NCBI GenBank assembly: GCA_946409885.1
Contig: CAMJYF010000115.1
Span: 1-6,474 of the forward strand
Reading direction: 5' to 3'
Origin: an uncultured Clostridia bacterium
Lineage (GTDB): Bacteria; Bacillota; Clostridia; Oscillospirales; Acutalibacteraceae
DNA length: 6,474 bases
Part shown: positions 1 through 5,578 of the stretch, in pieces
Layout of the letters: each line of letters starts with the position of its first letter
Position numbering within the stretch: position 1 is the first letter of the stretch
Position numbers and translations under genes: made by a program
Notes under the pieces: generated by a model
Seen by the model: only the letters and a program-made list of their open reading frames with translations
The model's database searches: none
Told to the model about the DNA's origin: nothing

Positions 1-96
1 ATAGAGCATCTCATACAGCTCCTCCGGCGTTTTGACTCCGTCGGAATTGGTGGTGTGCAGGTGGCAGTCGCCCTTCAGCCAGTGCCGGTTTCTCAT
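1..96 (-). CDS. PHP-domain phosphoesterase, N-terminal fragment (runs off the window)
   Basis: Only the first 32 codons are present; the gene continues beyond base 1. The protein begins MRNRHWLKGDCHLHTTNSDG and continues into a TPEEL motif. H12-L-H14 followed by D19-G20 and PEEL is the first metal-binding motif of PHP (polymerase and histidinol phosphatase) proteins, which bind two or three divalent metals and hydrolyse phosphoesters. The ATG at 94-96 is chosen because AGGAGG (complement of 105-110) lies 8 bases upstream and because the motif sits within the first 20 residues, as in stand-alone PHP hydrolases. There is no signal peptide, so a cytoplasmic enzyme is expected. It is divergent from the metal-uptake operon. 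The family call is firm, but the substrate (nucleotide, histidinol phosphate, tyrosine phosphate or other) cannot be told from this fragment. Confidence 0.82.
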   Translation of the reverse strand, partial: MRNRHWLKGDCHLHTTNSDGVKTPEELYEMLY

Positions 97-129
97 ATTT
101 TCATCCTCCTCATCAAATCCCTTTTTATA

Positions 130-158
130 GTTATAACACATCCATTTTCAAATGTAAA
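130..158 (-). promoter_or_regulatory. Promoter for the PHP gene (sigma-A type)
   Basis: On the minus strand TTTACA (complement of 153-158) and TATAAC (complement of 130-135) are separated by 17 bases, close to the sigma-70/sigma-A consensus. Transcription would start about 25-30 bases upstream of the PHP start codon. A second reading of the same region, TTGAAA with a 16-base spacer to TATAAA, is also possible. The region is strongly AT-rich compared with the flanking genes. Confidence 0.6.
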
Positions 159-169
159 TAAAAAAACGC

Positions 170-197
170 TTGACAAATTCAAAAACAGTTGTATAAT
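170..197 (+). promoter_or_regulatory. Promoter of the metal-uptake operon
   Basis: TTGACA at 170-175 and TATAAT at 192-197 are both perfect sigma-A hexamers, with a 16-base spacer. Transcription is predicted to begin near 204-206, a few bases before the 17-bp operator at 208-224. The perfect hexamers suggest an intrinsically strong promoter, which fits control by a repressor. Confidence 0.82.
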
Positions 198-207
198 AGG
201 TGGCAAA

Positions 208-224
208 TTGAGAATCATTCTCAA
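208..224. promoter_or_regulatory. Fur-family operator (7-1-7 inverted repeat)
   Basis: TTGAGAATCATTCTCAA is a perfect 8-1-8 inverted repeat. Its core, TGAGAAT-C-ATTCTCA, has the 7-1-7 layout of Fur, Zur and PerR boxes and differs from the canonical Fur core TGATAATNATTATCA by one symmetrical base per half. It begins 10 bases after the -10 box, so bound protein would cover the start of the transcript and block initiation or escape. The first gene downstream encodes a Fur-family protein, so autoregulation is the simple inference. The arms do not match the Zur core known from Bacillus (TCGTAATNATTACGA), so the box does not by itself name the metal. Confidence 0.85.
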
Positions 225-240
225 ATTCGGAAGTGACAGC

Positions 241-657
241 ATGGCGGAATATCATACGCAGCAAAAGGCGCTGCTGCTGGACTTTCTCTCCCGCAACGCC
301 GAAAAATCCTATTCCATGGAATCGCTGGCGGACGCGCTGAAGGAAGACCTGGGGGACGAAGCCCCCGGCAAAAGCACCGTCTACCGGCTGGTGAACCGTC
401 TCTCGGAGGAGGGCACGGTGCGGCGTTTCGCGGAGGAGGGCTCCCGGCGGTTCCTCTACCAGATCGTGGGCGGCGAAAGCTGCCACCGACACCTGCACAT
501 GAAATGCACCCGGTGCGGGAAGTTGATGCACATGACCGACGCCCAGAGCAGAAAAATCATTGAAGAGATTTTCGGCGACAGTGAGTTCGCCGTCAGTCAG
601 GAACAGACCACGCTTTACGGCAGCTGCGCGGAATGCAGCAAACGGAAAGCGGAATAA
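241..657 (+). CDS. Fur-family metal-responsive repressor, probably Zur-like
   Basis: A 138-residue protein of normal Fur length. Residues 1-75 form the winged-helix DNA-binding domain, with the recognition helix at GKSTVYRLVNRL (43-54). Residues 76-138 are the dimerisation and metal-sensing domain. C89-x2-C92 and C129-x2-C132 are the two CxxC pairs of the structural zinc site. C81, H82, H84 and H86 lie just before the first pair and are candidate sensory ligands; a cysteine there, in place of the purely histidine cluster of classical Fur, recalls Zur proteins. The ATG at 241 is chosen because the domain starts there (YHTQQKALLLDFL) and lies just downstream of promoter and operator; its ribosome site (GGAAG, 229-233) is weak. 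A longer open frame reaching back to about 55 would cross promoter and operator and has no homologous extension. It is the first gene of the operon, 12 bases before the binding lipoprotein gene. Zinc is the likeliest effector, but manganese or iron is not excluded. Confidence 0.9.
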   Translation: MAEYHTQQKALLLDFLSRNAEKSYSMESLADALKEDLGDEAPGKSTVYRLVNRLSEEGTVRRFAEEGSRRFLYQIVGGESCHRHLHMKCTRCGKLMHMTDAQSRKIIEEIFGDSEFAVSQEQTTLYGSCAECSKRKAE

Positions 658-669
658 GGAGGAAACACC

Positions 670-1644
670 ATGAAAAAAGTCATTGCACTGCTGTTGATCG
701 CCCTTCTGGCGCTGGGCGGCCTGACCGCCTGCGGGGGCGGCGGCGCGAAAACCGATAACGGCAAGCTGAAGATCGTGTGCACCATCTTCCCCCTGTACGA
801 CTGGGTGAAGAACATTTTGGGCGACCAGGCGGAGAACGCAGAGCTGACGCTGCTGCTGGATTCCGGCACGGACCTGCACTCCTTTCAGCCCACCGCCGCC
901 GATATTCTCACCGTGACGGGCTGCGACCTGTTCGTCTATGTGGGCGGCGAATCCGACAAATGGGTGGACGAGATCTTCAGCACCACCGAAAGCAAGGCCG
1001 TCAGGCTCAACATGATGGAAACGCTGGGCGAAAGCGTGGTGGAAGAAGAGGTCGTGGAAGGCATGCAGGGCGAAGAGGAAGAAGAGGACCACGGCGTGCC
1101 GGAGATCGAGTACGACGAGCACGTATGGCTGTCCCTGAAAAACGCCGACAAGCTCTGCGCCGCCATTCAGGACGCGCTTGCAAAGGCGGATCCCGCGCAT
1201 AAAGACGCCTACGCCTCCAACGGGTGGGATTACCGCCAGAGCCTGGCCGATCTGGACGCCAAATATACCGAGGCGGTGAATACCGCCGCCCGCAAGGCGG
1301 TGCTGTTCGCGGACCGCTTCCCCTTCCGCTATCTGGTGGAAGATTATGATCTGGACTATTACGCGGCCTTTGTGGGCTGCAGCGCGGAGAGTGAGGCCAG
1401 CTTCGAGACCATCAGCTTCCTGGCGAAAAAAGCGGACGAGCTTTCGCTGCCGGTGCTGCTGACGACGGAGACCTCCGACGGCTCCATCGCCGAAACGGTG
1501 AAGAACACCTCCCAGAGCAAGAACCAGCAGATCCTGGTGATGAACGCCATGCAGTCCGTCACCGCGGACAAGCTGAACACCGGCATCACCTATCTGCAGA
1601 CCATGCAGGACAACCTGGAAGTGCTGAAGCAGGCGCTGAACTGA
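670..1644 (+). CDS. znuA: Metal ABC transporter substrate-binding lipoprotein (ZnuA/AdcA family)
   Basis: A 324-residue cluster A-I (ZnuA/PsaA-like) binding protein that captures a divalent metal outside the membrane and hands it to the permease. Residues 1-20 are a lipoprotein signal with lipobox L18-T-A-C21, so it should be lipid-anchored. Likely metal ligands are H70 (in DLHSFQPT), H151 (in YDEHVWLS) and E267 (in LTTETSDG). The third histidine usual in ZnuA appears replaced by D215 in FADRFPFRYL, a variant I recall from clostridial homologues. The mobile loop at 124-141, often histidine-rich in zinc binders, is acidic here (about ten Glu/Asp, one His). The C-terminal pattern NAMQSVTADKLNTGITYL is typical of the family. 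The start is well supported: AAGGAGG at 656-662 overlaps the stop of the repressor gene. Zinc is the favoured substrate; manganese is the alternative. Confidence 0.9.
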   Translation: MKKVIALLLIALLALGGLTACGGGGAKTDNGKLKIVCTIFPLYDWVKNILGDQAENAELTLLLDSGTDLHSFQPTAADILTVTGCDLFVYVGGESDKWVDEIFSTTESKAVRLNMMETLGESVVEEEVVEGMQGEEEEEDHGVPEIEYDEHVWLSLKNADKLCAAIQDALAKADPAHKDAYASNGWDYRQSLADLDAKYTEAVNTAARKAVLFADRFPFRYLVEDYDLDYYAAFVGCSAESEASFETISFLAKKADELSLPVLLTTETSDGSIAETVKNTSQSKNQQILVMNAMQSVTADKLNTGITYLQTMQDNLEVLKQALN

Positions 1645-1665
1645 CAAAAAAAGGAAGTAATAACC

Positions 1666-2382
1666 ATGTCTCAACTTCTATGCGACGACGTTTCCCTCGG
1701 CTATGAAGGCCGGACGGTGACGGAACACCTGACCTTTGAGGTCAACGCAGGGGATTACCTGTGCGTGGTGGGCGAAAACGGCGCGGGCAAATCCACGCTG
1801 ATCCGGGCCCTGCTGGGGCTGAAGGCCCCCATGAGCGGGACCATCTCCACCGGGGACGGGCTGAAGCCCAACGAGATCGGCTACCTGCCCCAGCAGACGG
1901 TGGTACAGCGGGACTTTCCCGCTTCCGTGAAGGAGATCGTCCTCTCCGGCTGCCTGAACAAGGTAGGGCCGAAGCCCTTTTACGGCAAAGAGATCAAGCA
2001 GCTGGCCCAGCGGCAGATCGAACGGATGGGCATCACCCACCTGCAGAACCGCTGCTACCGGGAGCTGTCCGGCGGGCAGCAGCAAAGGGTACTGCTGGCG
2101 CGGGCCCTGTGCGCCACCGGCAAAATGCTGCTGCTGGACGAGCCCGTAGCGGGGCTGGACCCCAAGGTGACCAAGGAAATGTACGAGCTGATCGATCGGC
2201 TGAACAAAGAGGACGGCATCACCATCATCATGGTGAGCCACGATATCGCGGCGGCGGTGAAATACGCCACCCATATTCTGCACATCAGCCATACGCCGCT
2301 GTTCTTCGGCACCAAAGAGGATTACCTGAAGACCGAGATCGGCAAGGCGTTCACAGACGCCGCGGGAGGTGACGAGGCATGA
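1666..2382 (+). CDS. znuC: Metal ABC transporter ATP-binding protein (ZnuC type)
   Basis: A 238-residue ABC ATPase that would power metal import as a homodimer on the inner face of the membrane. All canonical motifs are present: Walker A GENGAGKST (36-44), Q-loop at Q76, signature LSGGQQQR (134-141), Walker B MLLLDEP (154-160), D-loop AGLD (162-165) and switch histidine H192. Nothing is missing or truncated. AAGGAAG at 1651-1657 is the ribosome site, 8 bases before the ATG; the gap from the binding-protein gene is 21 bases. The stop overlaps the start of the permease gene (ATGA), so the two are translationally coupled and probably made in matched amounts. The family assignment rests on the neighbours, since ABC ATPases look alike, but binding lipoprotein plus ABC-3 permease leaves little doubt. 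Confidence 0.93.
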   Translation: MSQLLCDDVSLGYEGRTVTEHLTFEVNAGDYLCVVGENGAGKSTLIRALLGLKAPMSGTISTGDGLKPNEIGYLPQQTVVQRDFPASVKEIVLSGCLNKVGPKPFYGKEIKQLAQRQIERMGITHLQNRCYRELSGGQQQRVLLARALCATGKMLLLDEPVAGLDPKVTKEMYELIDRLNKEDGITIIMVSHDIAAAVKYATHILHISHTPLFFGTKEDYLKTEIGKAFTDAAGGDEA

Positions 2383-3278
2383 CGGATCTGTTTGCGACAT
2401 TAGGGAATTATTTCCAGTATCCCTTTGTGAAAAACGCCCTGATCGTAGGCGTACTGATCGCCCTCTGCTCTTCCCTGCTGGGCGTGACGCTGGTGCTCAA
2501 GCGCCTGTCCTTCATCGGCGACGGCCTGTCCCACGTGGCCTTCGGCGGCATGTGCGTGGCCTCCGTGGTGGGGCTGACGCAGCAGATGCTGCTGATCATC
2601 CCGGTGACCGTTCTGGCGGCCGTGGGGCTGCTGATGGGCGGCAAGAACCGCAAGATCAAGGGCGACGCCAGCCTGGCCATGCTGTCCGTGGGGGCACTGG
2701 GCCTCGGCTATCTGATCATCAACCGCTTTTCCACCTCCGGCAACATTTCCGGCGACGTGTGCACCACACTGTTCGGCTCCACCTCCATCCTGACGCTGTC
2801 CAAATTTGACGTGTGGCTGTGCGTCGTGATGTCGGCGGTGGTCATCACCGTGTTCGTGCTGCTGTACAACCGGATCTTCGCCGTCACCTTCGACGAGACC
2901 TTCACCACCGCCACCGGCGTCAAAGCCTCCGCCTACAACCTGATCATCGCCGTCGTCACGGCGGTCATCATCGTGCTGGCCATGAAGCTGGTGGGGAGCC
3001 TGCTGATCTCCGCGCTGGTCATCTTCCCGGCCCTGTCCGCCATGCGGGTATTCAAGAGCTTCAAATCCGTGGTGATCTGCTCCGCCGCCGTCTCGGTGTT
3101 CTGCTCCGTGGTGGGCATTCTGGCCTCCATCATCTGGTCCACCCCGGTGGGCTCCACCATCGTGGCCATCGACCTGGCGGTTTTCCTGATTTTCACGATT
3201 ATCGGATTGACAAAAGGGAACAAAAGTTTTACAATACAAACCAAAACAACCACAAGCGAAAGGAACGAAAACCAATGA
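2379..3278 (+). CDS. znuB: Metal ABC transporter permease, ABC-3 family (ZnuB type)
   Basis: A 299-residue polytopic membrane protein with about eight hydrophobic segments, including roughly 18-38, 54-85, 97-114, 145-163, 184-203, 205-220, 231-252 and 259-278. RLSFIGDGLSHVAFGG (42-57) is the family's N-terminal hallmark and the likely contact with the ATPase. VGSLLISALVIFPALSA (205-221) lines up with the conserved late segment of ABC-3 permeases. The protein forms the channel through which the captured metal passes. GGGAGGTGA at 2364-2372 precedes the ATG, which overlaps the stop of the ATPase gene. The last 20 or so residues (NKSFTIQTKT onward) are a polar tail encoded in AT-richer DNA that doubles as the leader and ribosome site of the next gene; the stop again overlaps the next start as ATGA. 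Confidence 0.93.
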   Translation: MTDLFATLGNYFQYPFVKNALIVGVLIALCSSLLGVTLVLKRLSFIGDGLSHVAFGGMCVASVVGLTQQMLLIIPVTVLAAVGLLMGGKNRKIKGDASLAMLSVGALGLGYLIINRFSTSGNISGDVCTTLFGSTSILTLSKFDVWLCVVMSAVVITVFVLLYNRIFAVTFDETFTTATGVKASAYNLIIAVVTAVIIVLAMKLVGSLLISALVIFPALSAMRVFKSFKSVVICSAAVSVFCSVVGILASIIWSTPVGSTIVAIDLAVFLIFTIIGLTKGNKSFTIQTKTTTSERNENQ

Positions 3279-4102
3279 AAAAACTGATTGCTCTTCTTCT
3301 GACGCTTACGCTGGTCCTCTCCTTTGCCGCCTGCGGCGGTAAGACGAACGTCAGCGACAACGCCACCGGCACCGACGCGCAGAACGGCGACACCTCCGGC
3401 GACGCCAACCCCAACACTACCGCTCCCACGGCGCAGGGCGCCGCGCTGGGACTGGACCTGGGCACCGGCATGAGGGAAAAGCTGGACCAGATGGAGTACG
3501 CCGCCTACGTGGATATCTTCTACAACAAGAACGGGGCGCAGTACGAGAACCAGAAATACACCAAGGAAGGCGTGTTTGCCACCCTGGTTGACGCCTTCAG
3601 CGGCGTCACCCGTTACTACGTGTGGGGCTACGCCGACAAGACCAAGTGCTGCGACTACCAGTGGGAATTTGTGATGCCGGAGGGCACGGAGATCCCGGAA
3701 TCCGGCTCCTGGGTCACCATGACCGGCACCCTGACCGCCAGCAAGGACGCGCTGGACGGCTACTGGTTCACGGACGCCGAGCTGAAGGTGGAGGAGCCCT
3801 TTGCCCACGCGGGCTACGATTTTGATATGACCACCATCAGCCCCACCCTCACCCGGGTGCAGGTCATCAACATGACCCAGTTCAAGGATCAGTTCGACGG
3901 CAAGACCGTGCGCATCTACGGCCGCGCCCTCACCCTGAATTCCATCCAGCACCCCTACTACGACGGCGCCTGGTCGCTGGACTTCAACTATGACGGCGAC
4001 CCCGGTTTCGCCATCGGCGACGACATTCTGCTGGAGGGCGCCTTTACCGTTATCGACAACGGCTGCTTTATCGAAGGCAACAAGATCACCAAGCTGGCGT
4101 AA
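3275..4102 (+). CDS. Lipoprotein of unknown function, last gene of the metal-uptake operon
   Basis: I do not recognise this 275-residue protein with certainty. Residues 1-19 are a lipoprotein signal ending in FAAC20 (phenylalanine at -3 is slightly unusual), followed by a 40-residue linker rich in Thr, Asn, Asp, Gly and Ala, so the folded part should stand off the outer membrane face. Two similar beta-rich blocks follow: about 100-175 (adjacent C125-C126, then GSWVTMTGTL and VEEP) and about 190-275 (FDGKTVRIYGRAL, then GDDILLEGAF). The short strand-Gly-strand pattern suggests tandem OB-fold-like domains. It faintly recalls the C-terminal region of DUF1980/TIGR03943 proteins (YcgQ type), tied to Zur control in Bacillus; this is from memory and unverified. 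Candidate metal ligands are C125, C126, H178, H226 and C264. The ATG at 3275 has AAAGGA (3259-3264) and overlaps the permease stop. Longer open frames upstream run through znuB in another frame and are not real. A metal-binding or delivery role is inferred from position only. Confidence 0.85.
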   Translation: MKKLIALLLTLTLVLSFAACGGKTNVSDNATGTDAQNGDTSGDANPNTTAPTAQGAALGLDLGTGMREKLDQMEYAAYVDIFYNKNGAQYENQKYTKEGVFATLVDAFSGVTRYYVWGYADKTKCCDYQWEFVMPEGTEIPESGSWVTMTGTLTASKDALDGYWFTDAELKVEEPFAHAGYDFDMTTISPTLTRVQVINMTQFKDQFDGKTVRIYGRALTLNSIQHPYYDGAWSLDFNYDGDPGFAIGDDILLEGAFTVIDNGCFIEGNKITKLA

Positions 4103-4123
4103 CGCCTGCACAACGCGCGCATA

Positions 4124-4155
4124 ATTCCCGGACCTCTCCGTCCGGGGATTTTTTT
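4124..4155 (+). terminator. Intrinsic terminator of the metal-uptake operon
   Basis: CCCGGAC (4127-4133) pairs perfectly with GTCCGGG (4140-4146) around a 6-base loop. The stem can be extended by a G-T pair and A-T pairs down to 4124/4149, and a run of seven T at 4149-4155 follows at once. It lies 22 bases after the lipoprotein stop, so it closes the five-gene transcript. Confidence 0.9.
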
Positions 4156-4160
4156 GTAGA

Positions 4161-4200
4161 GGCGGGCACCGACCGCCCCAATCAGCCCATCTTTTTTTTT
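4161..4200 (+). other. Small GC hairpin followed by a T9 run
   Basis: GGCGG (4161-4165) pairs with CCGCC (4173-4177) around a 7-base loop. An AT-mixed stretch and a run of nine T at 4192-4200 follow. The T run is 14 bases beyond the hairpin, too far for a normal intrinsic terminator. GGCGG...CCGCC hairpins just after terminators resemble intergenic repeats I recall from clostridial genomes, but no second copy is visible here. Confidence 0.35.
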
Positions 4201-4209
4201 CATTACCGC

Positions 4210-4238
4210 TTGATTTTCCCTTGACAAGGCTGTATAAT
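4210..4238 (+). promoter_or_regulatory. Promoter of the secreted phosphoesterase gene
   Basis: TTGATT (4210-4215) and a perfect TATAAT (4233-4238) are separated by 17 bases. A perfect TTGACA at 4221-4226 lies inside the spacer, only 6 bases from this TATAAT, so it cannot serve the same -10. It could pair with CATAAA at 4244-4249 (17-base spacer) as a second, weaker promoter. Either would give a short leader ahead of the ATG at 4272. Confidence 0.65.
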
Positions 4239-4271
4239 AATTCCATAAACATTCAGAAAGGACGTGCTTTT

Positions 4272-5492
4272 ATGAAGAGAATACACAAAATTCTGGCGGT
4301 TGTGCTGTGCCTGACGCTGGCCGGCGTTTTGCTGCTGCCCGCGCTGGCCGCGCCCGCGGCGGACGATTCCCGTCCCAGAAACGCCGGCGTCGCCTTTAAC
4401 GACAAGGGCCAGCTGACCATTCTGCAGGTGGCGGACCTGCAGGACGACGAAACGCTGGATCCGCTGGCCAAAAGCTCCCTGAAGCGGGCCATCGAAAAAT
4501 CCAACCCCGACCTCATCATCATGACCGGCGACAACATCGCGGGGTATTCCTGCAAAACGAAGACCGCCGCCAGAGCCGCCATCAAAAACTACATGGACGT
4601 GTTTGAGAAATACGGCGTGCCGGTGGCCATCGTATTCGGCAACCATGACGACGACGACACCCCCTACACCAAGCTGGAGCAGATTGAGCAGTATGAGACT
4701 TATTCCTGCTTTATCGGCTGCGCCGGTGTGGTGACGGAGAAGACGGTGGGCGACAACCACACCATCAACGTGGGCACCTACAACATCCCGGTGTACGAAT
4801 CCGCCGGCAGCGACAAGGTGATCTACAACATCTGGTGCTTCGATTCCGGCAACTACAATCCCGATAACGACTACGGCGGCTACGGCTACGTGCTGCCGGA
4901 GCAGGTGGATTGGTACGTGCAGCGCTCCAACGAGCTGAAGGCGGCCAACGGCGGCGTGCCCGTGCCCTCCATCGCCTTCCAGCACATCGTGCCGCCCCAG
5001 ATCGTGCGCGCCTTAAAAGAGGTGCCCGCCGGTACCGAGGGCGCGGTGGGCTTTGCCGGTTCCTACTACACCCTGCCGGACGGCACGGATCTTTCCACCA
5101 ACTGGATGAGCGAGGCGCCCTGCCCGCCCAACACCTCCTTCGGCCCCGGCTACGCGCAGGTGAACGCCATGCTGGAGCAGGGCGACGTGACGGCGGTCTT
5201 CTTCGGCCACGACCACATCAACTCCTACATTGTGGATTATGAGGGCATCGACCTGGTCTCCTCCCCCGGCTGCACTTTCTCCTCCTACAACGACTATCAC
5301 AGGGGCTACCGGGTGATCACGCTGGATAAGAACGACCTTTCCGGTTACGAGACCTACACCATGCTGACCAGCGAACTGCTGGAGGAAAGCCCCGCGGATT
5401 CCCTGCTGCTGAAGCTGCGCGACTTCTTCGACAAGATCGGCGACTTCTTTGAGAACCTGTGGGATAGGCTGACGGCGGTATTCAAGAAATAA
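4272..5492 (+). CDS. Secreted calcineurin-like metallophosphoesterase
   Basis: A 406-residue protein with a signal peptide (about 1-26, cleavage after ALA at 24-26). The calcineurin-like dimetal fold follows with its blocks in order: ILQVADLQ (50-57, motif D55-L-Q57), TGDN (85-88), FGNHD (122-126), FQH (236-238) and GHDH (312-315). These coordinate two metal ions for phosphoester hydrolysis. The first block has glutamine where DxH would place histidine, a substitution seen in some Dcr2-like members, so activity is likely kept. The C-terminal 30 residues (LRDFFDKIGDFFENLW region) form an amphipathic helix that may touch the membrane. The ATG at 4272 is chosen over a TTG at 4221, because AAAGGA (4257-4262) precedes it, the signal peptide starts there, and the TTG lies inside the promoter. 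It is a single-gene unit; the physiological substrate is unknown. Confidence 0.88.
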   Translation: MKRIHKILAVVLCLTLAGVLLLPALAAPAADDSRPRNAGVAFNDKGQLTILQVADLQDDETLDPLAKSSLKRAIEKSNPDLIIMTGDNIAGYSCKTKTAARAAIKNYMDVFEKYGVPVAIVFGNHDDDDTPYTKLEQIEQYETYSCFIGCAGVVTEKTVGDNHTINVGTYNIPVYESAGSDKVIYNIWCFDSGNYNPDNDYGGYGYVLPEQVDWYVQRSNELKAANGGVPVPSIAFQHIVPPQIVRALKEVPAGTEGAVGFAGSYYTLPDGTDLSTNWMSEAPCPPNTSFGPGYAQVNAMLEQGDVTAVFFGHDHINSYIVDYEGIDLVSSPGCTFSSYNDYHRGYRVITLDKNDLSGYETYTMLTSELLEESPADSLLLKLRDFFDKIGDFFENLWDRLTAVFKK

Positions 5493-5516
5493 ACCGACAG
5501 TCTCCGAGAAAGACGT

Positions 5517-5549
5517 CATCCCCCGGACACGCGTCCGGGGGATGGTTTT
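5517..5549 (+). terminator. Intrinsic terminator between converging genes
   Basis: CATCCCCCGGAC (5517-5528) pairs perfectly over 12 bases with GTCCGGGGGATG (5533-5544) around a 4-base loop. It is followed by GTTTTG, a short T run offset by the very strong stem. It ends the phosphoesterase transcript 24 bases after the stop. Read from the minus strand the same stem lies about 35 bases beyond the trkA stop and is followed by a weak CTTTC tract, so it may also stop trkA transcripts. Confidence 0.82.
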
Positions 5550-5578
5550 GTCATAAAGAAGAGGAATCCCTCTCCCAG

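Noticed and set aside
148..1674. Long minus-strand open frame of about 508 codons opposite the repressor and znuA genes
   Set aside because: It is opposite two clearly conserved genes, crosses the promoter and operator, and its translation is a low-complexity His/Gly/Val/Gln-rich product typical of the antisense of GC-rich genes.
2813..3274. Upstream extension of the last lipoprotein inside znuB
   Set aside because: It would place 154 Arg/His-rich residues before a clear lipoprotein signal; the ATG at 3275 has a ribosome site and overlaps the permease stop.
2400..3275. Minus-strand open frame of about 290 codons opposite znuB
   Set aside because: The product is rich in His, Asp, Gly and Gln with no fold-like pattern, and is a mirror of hydrophobic permease codons.
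2933..4252. Minus-strand open frame of about 439 codons opposite znuB and the lipoprotein gene
   Set aside because: It runs through the operon terminator and two well-supported genes, has no convincing start, and its translation looks like antisense noise.
4221..4271. TTG start giving a longer phosphoesterase
   Set aside because: The TTG is in the promoter spacer, upstream of the predicted transcription start, and the ATG at 4272 has its own ribosome site and signal peptide.
5560..5573. AGAGG/CCTCT hairpin as a separate trkA terminator
   Set aside because: The 5-bp stem is weak and has no adjacent T run on the minus strand; the neighbouring 12-bp stem is the better terminator.
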